From Porphyromonas sp. COT-239 OH1446 (GTDB taxonomy: Bacteria > Bacteroidota > Bacteroidia > Bacteroidales > Porphyromonadaceae): 64,000 nt of DNA. This document shows, piece by piece, positions 55,547-63,569 of this stretch (position 1 is the stretch's first letter; every line of letters begins with the position of its first letter). The translations under genes were made by a program, and so were the position numbers. The notes beneath the pieces were generated by a model. It searched no databases. It saw nothing but the letters and a program-made list of their open reading frames with translations, and had not been told where the DNA came from. The stretch covers positions 1 through 64,000 of the forward strand of contig NZ_JRAO01000027.1 of NCBI RefSeq assembly GCF_000768875.1. Direction: 5' to 3'.

Positions 55547-56803
55547 ATGGAACTGAAGAGAGTTGTAATCACCGGTATCGGTGCTATTACCCCACTGGGC
55601 AATACGGCCCCTGAGACATGGGAAGCCCTCAAGGCGGGGAAGAGTGGAGCAGGTCCTATTACGCTCTTCGACGCTTCCAAGCACAAGACACACTTTGCGT
55701 GCGAGGTCAAGGACTTCAAGGTCGGCGACTTCATGGATCGTAAGGAGGCTCGCAAGCTAGACCGCTTCGCCCAGTTCGCCATGGTTGCAGCTGACGAATC
55801 TCTCGTAGACTCGAAGCTGGATTTGGAGACTGTAGACAAGTGCCGTGTCGGTGTGATCGTAGCCTCGGGCATCGGGGGTCTGACGACCTTCGAGGAGGAG
55901 GTGATGGGGTATGACAAGGAGAGAGGCCCACGCTTCAACCCTTTCTTCATCCCCAAGATGATCTCGGACATTGCTGCGGGTCATATCTCGATCAAGTACG
56001 GCTTCCACGGCCCTAACTACTCCACAGCCTCGGCCTGTGCATCATCGACCAATGCGCTGATCGATGCCTGCCACCTGATCCGCCTCGGCAAGGCCGATGT
56101 AATCATCGCTGGTGGAGCAGAGGCCTCGATCTGTGCGGCTGGCGTGGGTGGCTTCAATATGATGAACGCCCTCTCCACACGCAACGAAGAGCCCGAGCGA
56201 GCTTCACGCCCCTTCAGCGCAAGCCGTGATGGCTTCGTAATGGGCGAGGGTGCTGCCTGCCTCATCGTCGAGGAGATGGAGCATGCTATCGCTCGTGGGG
56301 CCCATATCTACGCTGAGCTCGTCGGCACAGGCCTCTCGGCCGATGCCCATCACCTGACCGCCACACACCCTGAGGGGCTAGGGGCTAAGCTGGTGATGAA
56401 GAATGCCCTCGAGGATGCTGGCATGAGCGTGGAGGACATCGACTACATCAATGTGCATGGTACCTCTACGCCTGTGGGCGACATCTCGGAGGCCAAGGCG
56501 ATCAAGGATCTATTCGGCGATGCCGCCTACAAGCTCAACATCAGCTCGACCAAGTCCATGACTGGACACCTGCTCGGCGCTGCTGGGGCGATCGAGGCCA
56601 TGGCCACGCTCAAGGCTGTCGAGGAAGACATCGTACCTCCTACGATCAACCACGACCCTGAGGATCGTGATCCCGAGATCGACTATGAGCTGAACTTCAC
56701 GTTCAACGAGGCTCAGCGTCGTCCCGTACGTGCAGCCCTGTCCAATACCTTTGGCTTCGGCGGGCACAATGCGAGTGTGATCTTCAAGAAGTTCGTACGC
56801 TAA
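55547..56803 (+). CDS. fabF: beta-ketoacyl-ACP synthase II
   Basis: A 418-residue condensing enzyme that elongates acyl-ACP with malonyl-ACP. The N-terminus is RVVITGIGAITPLGN. The active cysteine lies in STASACASSTNA, and the two histidines in NVHGTSTPVGD and STKSMTGHLLGAAGA. The C-terminal NTFGFGGHNASVIF is standard. It lies between acpP and rnc on the same strand. Confidence 0.97.
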   Translation: MELKRVVITGIGAITPLGNTAPETWEALKAGKSGAGPITLFDASKHKTHFACEVKDFKVGDFMDRKEARKLDRFAQFAMVAADESLVDSKLDLETVDKCRVGVIVASGIGGLTTFEEEVMGYDKERGPRFNPFFIPKMISDIAAGHISIKYGFHGPNYSTASACASSTNALIDACHLIRLGKADVIIAGGAEASICAAGVGGFNMMNALSTRNEEPERASRPFSASRDGFVMGEGAACLIVEEMEHAIARGAHIYAELVGTGLSADAHHLTATHPEGLGAKLVMKNALEDAGMSVEDIDYINVHGTSTPVGDISEAKAIKDLFGDAAYKLNISSTKSMTGHLLGAAGAIEAMATLKAVEEDIVPPTINHDPEDRDPEIDYELNFTFNEAQRRPVRAALSNTFGFGGHNASVIFKKFVR

Positions 56804-56854
56804 GCACGATCTCCTAGCTACGAAGTCCCTGCTCTAAGCAAGAGAAGACTATCT

Positions 56855-57622
56855 ATGCTGAGACAACTCATTCAAAAAGTCAAAAGGCTCTTCGGGTTCA
56901 GACCCGTAGAGCCTTTGGCTTATCTAAACCAGGTGCTCGGATTCGCCCCAACTGACCCTAAGCTCTACGAGCTGGCCATGAGCCACAGCTCCTGCGGCTT
57001 CGTGGACGAAGCGGGGCATAAGGTCAATAACGAGCGGCTCGAATTCCTCGGCGACTCTGTCCTGGCGACTGCTGTCAGCCATTACCTCTACCGAGAGCAC
57101 CCTCTCTGGGACGAAGGGCAGATGAGCAAGCGTCGAGGAACCCTAGTCAAGCGATCGGTCAATAACGCTGTCGCCCGACGCATGGGTCTTGCCAAACTGC
57201 TGCAACTCAGCCGCACAGGCCCGAGCAATCGGCACAGTCCCGATGTCTATGGCAATGCTCTAGAGGCCCTTATCGGGGCGATCTTCCTCGACAAGGGTTA
57301 CCTCGTAGCCGAAGAGTTTGTCATCATGCGGGTCATGCCCCTCTTCCGAGAGCTCGAGGAGAGCCTCGTCGAGCAGACGACGAACTACAAGTCCCTCCTG
57401 CTGGAGTGGGCACAGAGGCATCATCTGAGCTTCGACTTCCGCATGCTCCAGGAGCCCAAACGCAACGGAGGGGTCTTCGTCTGCGCCGTCTTCATCAACG
57501 ACAAGCGGATCGGCACGGGCCGAGGCAACAACAAGAAGGAGGCCCATCAGGAGGCCGCCCACGAAGCTCTGAACGCCCTCTGCAAGGCAGATCCCAGCCT
57601 ACGGGACGAGCTCGGCCTCTAA
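56855..57622 (+). CDS. rnc: ribonuclease III
   Basis: RNase III cleaves double-stranded RNA in rRNA and mRNA processing. The 255-residue protein has the signature NNERLEFLGDSVL and the second acidic site NALEALIGAIFLDKGY. A C-terminal double-stranded-RNA-binding domain (NYKSLLLEWAQRH to KKEAHQEAAHEALNAL) completes it. It is last in the acpP-fabF-rnc cluster and is followed by a strong terminator. Confidence 0.97.
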   Translation: MLRQLIQKVKRLFGFRPVEPLAYLNQVLGFAPTDPKLYELAMSHSSCGFVDEAGHKVNNERLEFLGDSVLATAVSHYLYREHPLWDEGQMSKRRGTLVKRSVNNAVARRMGLAKLLQLSRTGPSNRHSPDVYGNALEALIGAIFLDKGYLVAEEFVIMRVMPLFRELEESLVEQTTNYKSLLLEWAQRHHLSFDFRMLQEPKRNGGVFVCAVFINDKRIGTGRGNNKKEAHQEAAHEALNALCKADPSLRDELGL

Positions 57623-57675
57623 CCCCTCTCATTAACACATCCCCCAGGCGTCCCGAGATCGGACTGGCAGGGAGC

Positions 57676-57713
57676 ATCTATCCCGAGGAGTAGGGTTACT
57701 CCTCGGGATAGAT
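57676..57713. terminator. terminator of acpP-fabF-rnc
   Basis: A perfect 17-bp stem (57676-57692 with 57697-57713) around gggt, followed by attttc on the plus strand. It lies 54 bases past the rnc stop. Confidence 0.9.
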
Positions 57714-57755
57714 ATTTTCAGGGTCTACGAAATGCGAAGTGAGTAGCAAGGGTGT

Positions 57756-57941
57756 TTATTGCTTATTCACAATTCGGTTCAACTCCTCCTCTACCTCCTT
57801 GATGCTGGGGAGGGTAGAGCGCAGGTTGTTGGGGCTAATCTTGGTGAGTAGGCAGTCGCTAACGTCTATAGGCTGATTTTCCCAAACATTGAATTAGCGC
57901 AACAGGCTATTGCGTAATTTCAAAGAATTGATTTTCTGCAT
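57756..57941 (-). pseudogene. gene remnant with an in-frame stop
   Basis: Read on the minus strand from an ATG at 57941, the frame gives MQKINSLKLRNSLLR, then a TAA at 57896-57894. It continues as a protein-like stretch (FNVWENQPIDVSDC, LLTKISPNNLRSTLPS, IKEVEEELNRIVNKQ) to a TAA at 57756. The second part ends in an amphipathic, charged helix typical of a real C-terminus. I do not recognise the family. It may be the decayed end of a gene that once stood here; chance cannot be excluded. Confidence 0.35.
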
Positions 57942-57972
57942 TTTGACATTAGTGCAAGAGGCTCTTGCGCCA
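57897..57972. repeat. two related small inverted repeats
   Basis: gcgcaacaggctattgcgt (57897-57915) and gtgcaagaggctcttgcgc (about 57953-57971) each form a short hairpin around ggct, and they resemble each other. The first overlaps the in-frame stop region of the remnant, the second precedes array F. They might be ends of a small lost element, or simply local hairpins. Confidence 0.4.
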
Positions 57973-58051
57973 AGGTTCGGTGGAGCTCTCGATAGGGCCT
58001 CAGATGCATGCTCCCTAGAGAGACGTATGCACCCTCGGGGGAGGCTCGATG

Positions 58052-58143
58052 GAGGCCTAAGTAGGAGCGCACTTGAGACTCAAATAGGACTTCACTCGAG
58101 CTCCTATCTGAGCCTCGATCGAAGTCCTACTTATATCTCCACA
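58052..58143. repeat. 23-bp repeat array F (two direct, two inverted units)
   Basis: Four 23-bp units: 58052-58074 and 58075-58097 run on the plus strand; 58098-58120 and 58121-58143 are inverted. The array is therefore an imperfect palindrome centred near 58097. Weaker unit-like sequence flanks it from about 57975 and to about 58165. It lies between the rnc terminator and the small membrane-protein gene, about 340 bases past the terminator. Confidence 0.87.
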
Positions 58144-58259
58144 GGGGTATTCACTAGGCCTCGGGAGAAGCCTCCACCTCCATGCAGGACGAGTGCCCCA
58201 TGATATATAGCTGAAATAGTGAAAGATAAAAAACTTACTTCAGAATACCCACAAAAAAC

Positions 58260-58289
58260 TTGCTTATTTGATTTTTCATTATATCTTCG
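58260..58289 (+). promoter_or_regulatory. promoter of the small membrane-protein unit
   Basis: TTG at 58260-58262, a 19-base spacer, then TATCTTCG at 58282-58289, one mismatch from TAnnTTTG. Transcription would begin about 40 bases before the first upstream mini-ORF. Confidence 0.5.
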
Positions 58290-58334
58290 CTACGCATGCA
58301 TGCCAACAATACAACAAACTAACATTTCAAAATT

Positions 58335-58379
58335 ATGAGAAAACTATTTTTTGTCCTGATCACAGGAAGAGATAACTGA
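58335..58379 (+). CDS. upstream mini-ORF 1 (possible leader peptide)
   Basis: ATG to TGA encodes MRKLFFVLITGRDN (14 residues). Its TGA overlaps the ATG of the next mini-ORF (TGATG). The basic, hydrophobic start resembles a truncated signal peptide. It could be a leader peptide or the remnant of a lost gene start. Confidence 0.4.
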   Translation: MRKLFFVLITGRDN

Positions 58380-58408
58380 TGCTCTCGTTCAAAACAGACA
58401 CAATATGA
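58379..58408 (+). CDS. upstream mini-ORF 2
   Basis: ATG to TGA encodes MLSFKTDTI (nine residues). It begins in the stop of mini-ORF 1, and its own stop overlaps the ATG of the membrane-protein gene (ATGA). The three reading frames are thus chained by overlaps, an arrangement that allows stop-restart coupling. Confidence 0.35.
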   Translation: MLSFKTDTI

Positions 58409-58815
58409 ATACTTTGGAGATTTGGGGATGCCCCTATGTGATCGCCTTTGCGGCAGTTCTTTTCGTCGTATATGCCCTGGCCTTTTGGCTCGAGCGCAAT
58501 GGCTCTAGGTTGCAGTATGCACGCAATGCTTTCATCGGCTTTCTCTTCTTTGCCGTAGGGCTGGCGACCACCTATGCGGGGTGGCTGGGCCTGCTCCTCG
58601 GCGCAGTAGTCGCCATCCTCCTGATGATCACGATGAATAGCCTCGTGGTCGGGGGGAGGAAGCTGGAGGCGGAGGGAGTTCACCTCTCCCGTACCATAGC
58701 CCTCCTCGTGGGCTTCGTCCTGGGTCGGGCCTTCGACCTCTCGTTCGTGCCCTGGATCGTGATCGGTGTGGTCATCCTAGAGCGGGCCTTCTACTACCTC
58801 AAGCTCCGTCGCTAG
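58405..58815 (+). CDS. small four-helix membrane protein, unknown function
   Basis: A 136-residue protein with about four hydrophobic segments: YVIAFAAVLFVVYALAF, ARNAFIGFLFFAVGLATTYAG, LGLLLGAVVAILLMITMN, and LLVGFVLGRAF to PWIVIGVVILERAFYYL. No family is recognised with confidence. It is probably an inner-membrane protein. It stands alone, with a promoter upstream, two chained mini-ORFs directly before it and a terminator behind. G+C rises sharply at the gene compared with the upstream AT-rich leader. Confidence 0.75.
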   Translation: MNTLEIWGCPYVIAFAAVLFVVYALAFWLERNGSRLQYARNAFIGFLFFAVGLATTYAGWLGLLLGAVVAILLMITMNSLVVGGRKLEAEGVHLSRTIALLVGFVLGRAFDLSFVPWIVIGVVILERAFYYLKLRR

Positions 58816-58921
58816 GGGCAGAGCCCTCCGAGAAGGTCGGGCAAAGCGTAAGCCTCGAAGCACCCTCTCGTAGGGGAGGTCAGCGAAGTCGTAGGCAACC
58901 CTTCACTACGCCTCATCCATC

Positions 58922-58957
58922 TGTCGAGGAGGGTCCTCGGGCTCTCCTCGACACTTT
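58922..58957 (+). terminator. terminator of the small membrane-protein gene
   Basis: tgtcgaggag at 58922-58931 pairs perfectly with ctcctcgaca at 58944-58953, followed by cttttatt. It lies 107 bases past the stop. Confidence 0.8.
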
Positions 58958-59027
58958 TATTCTCCTAGAAACAAGAGAGATAGTCGGATGCAAAGAAATA
59001 AGGAGCAACGATTTTTGCCCCAATCAC

Positions 59028-59058
59028 TTGTTTTTCACAAAAAACCGCATTACCTTTG
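59028..59058 (+). promoter_or_regulatory. promoter of the tRNA-Lys pair
   Basis: TTG at 59028-59030, a 20-base spacer, then TACCTTTG at 59051-59058. A full consensus match, 45 bases upstream of the first tRNA-Lys. Confidence 0.85.
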
Positions 59059-59103
59059 CAGACGATTTGCAGTGGAGGGGTCTTCACAACATACGCAAGT
59101 ATT

Positions 59104-59176
59104 GACTCTGTAGCTCAGTTGGTAGAGCAAATGACTCTTAATCATTGGGTCGTGAGTTCGAGCCTCACCGGGGTCA
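59104..59176 (+). tRNA. tRNA-Lys (CTT), copy 1
   Basis: A 73-base cloverleaf: acceptor gactctg with cggggtc (with G-T pairs), anticodon stem aatga/tcatt, loop ctcttaa giving CTT, and T-arm gtgagttcgagcctcac. CCA is not encoded. Confidence 0.96.
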
Positions 59177-59224
59177 CAGAAGGGACACCAAAGACCTTCG
59201 AGGGACTTCCCCCGCAAATCGAAT

Positions 59225-59297
59225 GACTCTGTAGCTCAGTTGGTAGAGCAAATGACTCTTAATCATTGGGTCGTGAGTTCGAGCCTCACCGGGGTCA
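59225..59297 (+). tRNA. tRNA-Lys (CTT), copy 2
   Basis: Identical in sequence to the copy at 59104-59176 and separated from it by 48 bases. The pair probably arose by local duplication and shares the upstream promoter. No tRNA-Lys (TTT) is present in the window. Confidence 0.96.
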
Positions 59298-59308
59298 CTT
59301 AGACAAGC

Positions 59309-59340
59309 GACGAAGCCTGACCAGATGGTCAGGCTTCGTC
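59309..59340. terminator. bidirectional terminator between tRNA-Lys and lptB
   Basis: gacgaagcctgacc at 59309-59322 pairs perfectly with ggtcaggcttcgtc at 59327-59340 around agat. It lies 12 bases past the tRNA and 57 bases past the lptB stop on the other strand. Confidence 0.85.
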
Positions 59341-59396
59341 CGTATATAGCTCTCGGAGAGGCAGCATCCTCCCCGAGCCCTCGTCCGAGGGGGCAA

Positions 59397-60143
59397 TTAG
59401 TCCAAATGCTCGAAGGTACGGCGGCGCAGGGTGAAGTCCTTACCCAGGTATTTCTCTCGCACGATCTCGTTCTCGGCCAGCTGCTCGGCAGTACCCTCGA
59501 AGAGCACCTTACCCTCGAAGAGCAGATAGGCCCTATCCGTGATGCTGAGCGTCTCGTACACATTGTGGTCGGTGATCAGGATGCCGATATTCTTCTGCTT
59601 GAGCTTGGCCACGATCATCTGAATATCCTGCACGGCGATGGGGTCTACCCCAGCGAAAGGTTCGTCAAGCATGATAAACTTCGGGTCGATCGCCAGGCAA
59701 CGGGCGATCTCTGCTCGGCGACGCTCGCCCCCAGAGAGGCGGTTCCCGTGGTTACGGCGCACCTTCTCGAGGCGAAACTCTGCGATCAGCTCCTCGAGTC
59801 TCTGCTCCTGCTCAGCTTTGGAGCGAGCAGTGAACTCAAGGGCCGAGAGGATATTGTCCTCGACACTCATCTTGCGGTAGATCGAGGCCTCCTGAGCCAA
59901 GTAGCCGATCCCCGCACGGGCACGCTTGTAGACGGGCTGGCGGGTAATATCCTCGTCATCGAGGAAGATCCGCCCCTCATTGGGCACGACAAGCCCGACA
60001 GTCATGTAGAAGGTGGTCGTCTTGCCTGCCCCATTAGGGCCGAGCAGGCCTACGATCTCCCCCTGCCCCACCTCGATGGAGACATGATTGACGACGGTGC
60101 GGCTGCGGTAACGCTTGACTAGATTGTCCGTTCTGAGTATCAT
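59397..60143 (-). CDS. lptB: LPS export ABC transporter ATP-binding protein
   Basis: A 248-residue ABC ATPase of the LptB type, which powers extraction of lipopolysaccharide from the inner membrane by LptFG. Walker A is [18 protein letters not shown], the Q-loop region is [19 protein letters not shown], the signature is [16 protein letters not shown], and Walker B is [20 protein letters not shown]. The Lpt-type naming rests on the YLAQEAS motif and overall resemblance. It is divergent from mlaE, and the two promoters nearly touch. Confidence 0.93.
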   Translation of the reverse strand: MILRTDNLVKRYRSRTVVNHVSIEVGQGEIVGLLGPNGAGKTTTFYMTVGLVVPNEGRIFLDDEDITRQPVYKRARAGIGYLAQEASIYRKMSVEDNILSALEFTARSKAEQEQRLEELIAEFRLEKVRRNHGNRLSGGERRRAEIARCLAIDPKFIMLDEPFAGVDPIAVQDIQMIVAKLKQKNIGILITDHNVYETLSITDRAYLLFEGKVLFEGTAEQLAENEIVREKYLGKDFTLRRRTFEHLD

Positions 60144-60168
60144 TGCGATTGAAGTGCTGAGACGACTG

Positions 60169-60188
60169 CAAAGATAGTGCTATCTTTG
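60169..60188. promoter_or_regulatory. back-to-back -7 elements for lptB and mlaE
   Basis: caaagata (minus-strand TATCTTTG, for lptB) and tatctttg (plus strand, for mlaE) stand four bases apart, forming a 20-base near-perfect palindrome around gtgc. Each polymerase would start inside or beyond the other box, so binding should be mutually exclusive. Neither side has an obvious TTG -33 box. Confidence 0.6.
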
Positions 60189-60213
60189 TAGAGATAATTA
60201 TACAGATCATTAA

Positions 60214-60960
60214 ATGAATATTAAAGCCTTAAAGCAATTAGGCGAATATACGCTGCTCATGCAGCGCACCTTCACATGGCCAGGGCGGTGGCGGATGTTT
60301 TACCGCAGCCTCGTGCGGGAAGTTTATGACCTCGGGGTGGGGTCGCTGGGGATTGTCTTCATCATCTCCTTCTTCATCGGGGCGGTGATCACCATTCAGC
60401 TCTCGATCAATATCACCAGCCCACTGATCCCCAAGTTCACCATCGGATACTCGGCCCGAGAGATGGTACTGCTTGAGTTCTCCTCGACTCTGATGTGCCT
60501 CATCCTGGCGGGGAAGATCGGCTCGAGCATCGCCTCCGAGCTCGGGAGCATGCGAGTAACCGAACAGATTGACGCCCTGGAGATCATGGGGGTCAATAGT
60601 GCCAACTTCCTCATCCTGCCCAAGGTCGTCGGGCTGATGCTCTTCGTCCCCATCCTCTCGATCTTCTCCATGGTCATGGGTATCGGTGGGGGCTATCTAG
60701 CGACCTTCATCACCGACACCATCCCCACCAAGGACTTCGAGTACGGGCTACAGCTCTTCTTCTCCCCGATCTACATCCTGCACTCGATCATCAAGTCGCT
60801 GGTCTATGCCTTTCTGATCGCCTCAGTCTCGTCCTACTACGGCTATTCGGTCAAGGGTGGGGCTCTACAGGTCGGTTCGGCCAGTACCAATGCGGTCGTG
60901 CAGAGCAGCGTGCTGATCCTCGTCTTCGACCTCTTACTGACCAATCTGCTGCTGACCTAG
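60214..60960 (+). CDS. mlaE: MlaE family ABC transporter permease
   Basis: A 248-residue inner-membrane permease of the MlaE family, part of the machinery that moves phospholipids between the membranes. Motifs are VREVYDLGVGSLGIVFIISFFIGAV, the conserved GKIGSSIASELGSMRVTEQIDALEIMGVN, and a final helix ending in LLLT. About five membrane segments. mlaF follows 41 bp downstream. An MCE-domain mlaD partner is not among the next genes. Confidence 0.93.
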   Translation: MNIKALKQLGEYTLLMQRTFTWPGRWRMFYRSLVREVYDLGVGSLGIVFIISFFIGAVITIQLSINITSPLIPKFTIGYSAREMVLLEFSSTLMCLILAGKIGSSIASELGSMRVTEQIDALEIMGVNSANFLILPKVVGLMLFVPILSIFSMVMGIGGGYLATFITDTIPTKDFEYGLQLFFSPIYILHSIIKSLVYAFLIASVSSYYGYSVKGGALQVGSASTNAVVQSSVLILVFDLLLTNLLLT

Positions 60961-61001
60961 AGGCCCAGCGACCCGATCCCCTCTACACGAGAACTACTAT
61001 T

Positions 61002-61751
61002 ATGATAGAAGTCAAATCACTATACAAATCCTTCGGGGACAAAGAGGTGCTCAAGGGCATTGATGCCACCTTCGAGCCCGGCAAGACGAACCTCATCATT
61101 GGCCGTAGCGGCGCAGGCAAGTCCGTCTTCGTCAAGTGTATGATCGGCCTCATCCCCCCAACCAGTGGACAAATCCTCTACCATGGGCGAGACATCGCAG
61201 CCATGGACAAGCGAGAGCTCCTTGGCCTCAGACGAGAGATGGGGATGCTCTTCCAGGGCTCAGCCCTCTTCGACAGTATGACCGTGCTGGAGAACGTGAT
61301 GTTCCCCCTCGAGATGTTCTCCACCGATAGCTACAACGTCTACCGCCAACGTGCCAAGGATTATCTCGAGCGAGTAGGCCTTACCGAGGCCGCACACCGC
61401 TACCCTAGCGAGATCAGCGGAGGGATGATGAAGCGCACTGCCATTGCCCGAGCTATCGCCCTGGGGCCCAAATACCTCTTCTGCGACGAACCCAATTCGG
61501 GCCTAGACCCCAAGACCTCCAAACTCATTGACCAGCTCATCCAAGAGCTCACCCGAGAGTACAATATCACAACCATCGTCAATACCCACGATATGAACAC
61601 CGTGCGCAGCATCGGCGACAAGATCATCTACGTGCACCAGGGGCGCAAGGAGTGGGAGGGTAGCAGTGAAACCATCGAGATGACAGGAACCGAACGCCTG
61701 CGCCACTTCATCGATGCAGGCCTGGACAACCAACCCGATACTAGCGAATAA
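61002..61751 (+). CDS. mlaF: MlaF family ABC transporter ATP-binding protein
   Basis: A 249-residue ATPase partner of MlaE. Walker A is GRSGAGKSVFVKCMIGLI, followed by MGMLFQGSALFDSMTVLENV. The MlaF-type signature ISGGMMKRTAIARAIALGP and Walker B KYLFCDEPNSGLDPKTS are present. The pair is expected to drive lipid transport at the cell envelope. The PASTA-domain gene follows 29 bp downstream. Confidence 0.94.
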   Translation: MIEVKSLYKSFGDKEVLKGIDATFEPGKTNLIIGRSGAGKSVFVKCMIGLIPPTSGQILYHGRDIAAMDKRELLGLRREMGMLFQGSALFDSMTVLENVMFPLEMFSTDSYNVYRQRAKDYLERVGLTEAAHRYPSEISGGMMKRTAIARAIALGPKYLFCDEPNSGLDPKTSKLIDQLIQELTREYNITTIVNTHDMNTVRSIGDKIIYVHQGRKEWEGSSETIEMTGTERLRHFIDAGLDNQPDTSE

Positions 61752-61780
61752 GGGAGACCCCCAATATCCTCACAGCAAAT

Positions 61781-62425
61781 ATGAAAAAGAACTCTATACT
61801 CTTCAACCTCCTCCTCATGCTCCTGCTCTCCAGCGTTCTGCTCTGGGGCATCATTTGGGGGCTCAAGGTCTACACCAAACACCATATCAACATCCCTATC
61901 CCAGAGGTTAGGGGCAAGACCCTAGAGCAGACGAGCTTGATCCTCTCGAGCAGTAACCTCTTCTACGAAGTGGTAGACTCGGTTTACTCCCGAGAGGCCG
62001 TCCCAGGCACAGTCTTCGACGTTATCCCCGCCCCGGGGCACGAGGTCAAGCCTGGACGCACCATCTTCGTCAAGATCTACTCCAGCCAGCAGAGACGTGT
62101 GGCCCTACCCTACGTCAAGGACATGTCTGCCCGACAGGCCCTTGCATTGCTCCGAGGCCTCGGCTTCGAGCGAGTAGACCAACGCATCGTCTCAGGCCCT
62201 TACATCAACCTGGCTCAGGGCTTTGAGCTGCGCAACGGACAGCCCCTCAAGGCAGGCGATATGCTCAGTATCGACACCCCTATCGTCCTCCTGGTCGTGG
62301 GCAATGTGGCCGATACCCTCCCCCCTGTAGAGGGACTAATCGAGGACGAAAATGCCACTTGGACACCCGAGGAGACACCGACGAAGAAAGCCGAAGAAGA
62401 ACCCGAACCAAATGAGTGGTGGTAG
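61781..62425 (+). CDS. membrane-anchored PASTA domain protein
   Basis: A 214-residue protein with one N-terminal membrane helix (ILFNLLLMLLLSSVLLWGIIWG) and two or three extracytoplasmic PASTA domains: PEVRGKTLEQTSLILSSSNL, PYVKDMSARQALALLRGLGF, and a diverged third. PASTA domains bind peptidoglycan or muropeptides in other proteins; here no kinase or PBP domain is attached. The tail is acidic (PEETPTKKAEEEPEPNEWW). It lies between mlaF and a pseudouridine synthase, whose start overlaps or directly follows its stop. The role is unknown. Confidence 0.87.
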   Translation: MKKNSILFNLLLMLLLSSVLLWGIIWGLKVYTKHHINIPIPEVRGKTLEQTSLILSSSNLFYEVVDSVYSREAVPGTVFDVIPAPGHEVKPGRTIFVKIYSSQQRRVALPYVKDMSARQALALLRGLGFERVDQRIVSGPYINLAQGFELRNGQPLKAGDMLSIDTPIVLLVVGNVADTLPPVEGLIEDENATWTPEETPTKKAEEEPEPNEWW

Positions 62426-62426
62426 T

Positions 62427-63542
62427 ATGACTGGCGAACCTATAGAGGCTGACTGGCTCGAGGAGCTAGAGGCAGAGGTAGACGACGAATTGGAGCTCGA
62501 CGAAACTGATCAAACCCTAGGCGAAGAGGCCGAGGGACAGCTCTATGAGCACTACCGCATCGTCGCTGATGCAGGGCAGGGATTGCTCCGAGTGGACAAG
62601 TTTCTCGCTATCCACATGACTCGCACTACTCGCAGCCGCATTCAGCAGGCTGCAGAGGCAGGTTACATCTTCGCCAACGGGCAACCCGTGCGCAGCAACT
62701 ATCGAGTCAAACCCCTCGATGTCATTACCCTACAGCTCAGACGCCCTCGCAGAGAGATTGAGATCATCCCTGAGGATATCCCCCTCAATATTGTCTACGA
62801 AGACGACCATCTGCTCGTCGTCAATAAGCCTGCGGGCTTAGTCGTCCATCCAGGCCACGGCAACTATACCGGGACGCTACTCAACGCTCTAGCTTACTAT
62901 CTCAAGGATGACCCTCTCTACGACCCTAGCGACCCACGCCTAGGGCTGGTACACCGTATTGATAAGGACACCAGTGGACTCTTGGTCATTGCCAAGCGGG
63001 CTGAGGCGAAGGCACATCTGAACAAGCAATTCTTCGACAAGACAACCCACCGCTCCTATCGAGCCCTCGTATGGGGTCGCTTCAAAGAGCCCCGAGGAAC
63101 TATTGTCGGTAATATTGGCCGCGACGAGCGAGACCGCCTACAGATGGCCGTCTACCCCGAGGATAGCGAGCGCGGTAAACACGCTGTAACGCATTACGAG
63201 GTCCTAGAGGAACTCGCCTATGTGAGCTGGATAGAGTGCCGTCTAGAAACGGGGCGAACGCATCAGATCCGAGCACATATGAAGCACATCGGGCATACCC
63301 TCTTCGCAGACGAACGTTATGGGGGGGATAAGATCTTGTGGGGCAATCAATTCTCTCGCTACAAGCAGTTCGTCTCGAATTGCTTGAAGATCTGCCCTCG
63401 ACAGGCATTGCATGCTAAGACCCTCGGCTTTGAGCATCCAGCCACAGGCGAATGGATGGTCTTCGACTCGGAACTTCCCGAGGATCTCTCGACCCTACTC
63501 GACCGCTGGCGCACGTATGCGGCCCAGGTGGATGAGCAGTAG
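62427..63542 (+). CDS. rluD: RluD-type pseudouridine synthase
   Basis: A 371-residue enzyme making pseudouridine in 23S rRNA. An acidic N-terminal extension (about 1-45) precedes an S4 RNA-binding domain (RVDKFLAIHMTRTTRSRIQQAAEAG). The catalytic domain has the active aspartate in VHRIDKDTSGLLVIAK, plus VNKPAGLVVHPGHGN and TGRTHQIRAHMKHIGH. The start may be 62427, one base past the PASTA stop, or 62412, overlapping it. Either way the two genes are likely coupled. The exact target uridines are not determined by sequence alone. Confidence 0.92.
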   Translation: MTGEPIEADWLEELEAEVDDELELDETDQTLGEEAEGQLYEHYRIVADAGQGLLRVDKFLAIHMTRTTRSRIQQAAEAGYIFANGQPVRSNYRVKPLDVITLQLRRPRREIEIIPEDIPLNIVYEDDHLLVVNKPAGLVVHPGHGNYTGTLLNALAYYLKDDPLYDPSDPRLGLVHRIDKDTSGLLVIAKRAEAKAHLNKQFFDKTTHRSYRALVWGRFKEPRGTIVGNIGRDERDRLQMAVYPEDSERGKHAVTHYEVLEELAYVSWIECRLETGRTHQIRAHMKHIGHTLFADERYGGDKILWGNQFSRYKQFVSNCLKICPRQALHAKTLGFEHPATGEWMVFDSELPEDLSTLLDRWRTYAAQVDEQ

Positions 63543-63569
63543 CGGCCGAAGCCTCTGAGTAGCAGAGGG

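Noticed and set aside
57910-58203. 97-codon open frame on the plus strand
   Set aside because: It consists mostly of repeat array F and its flanks.
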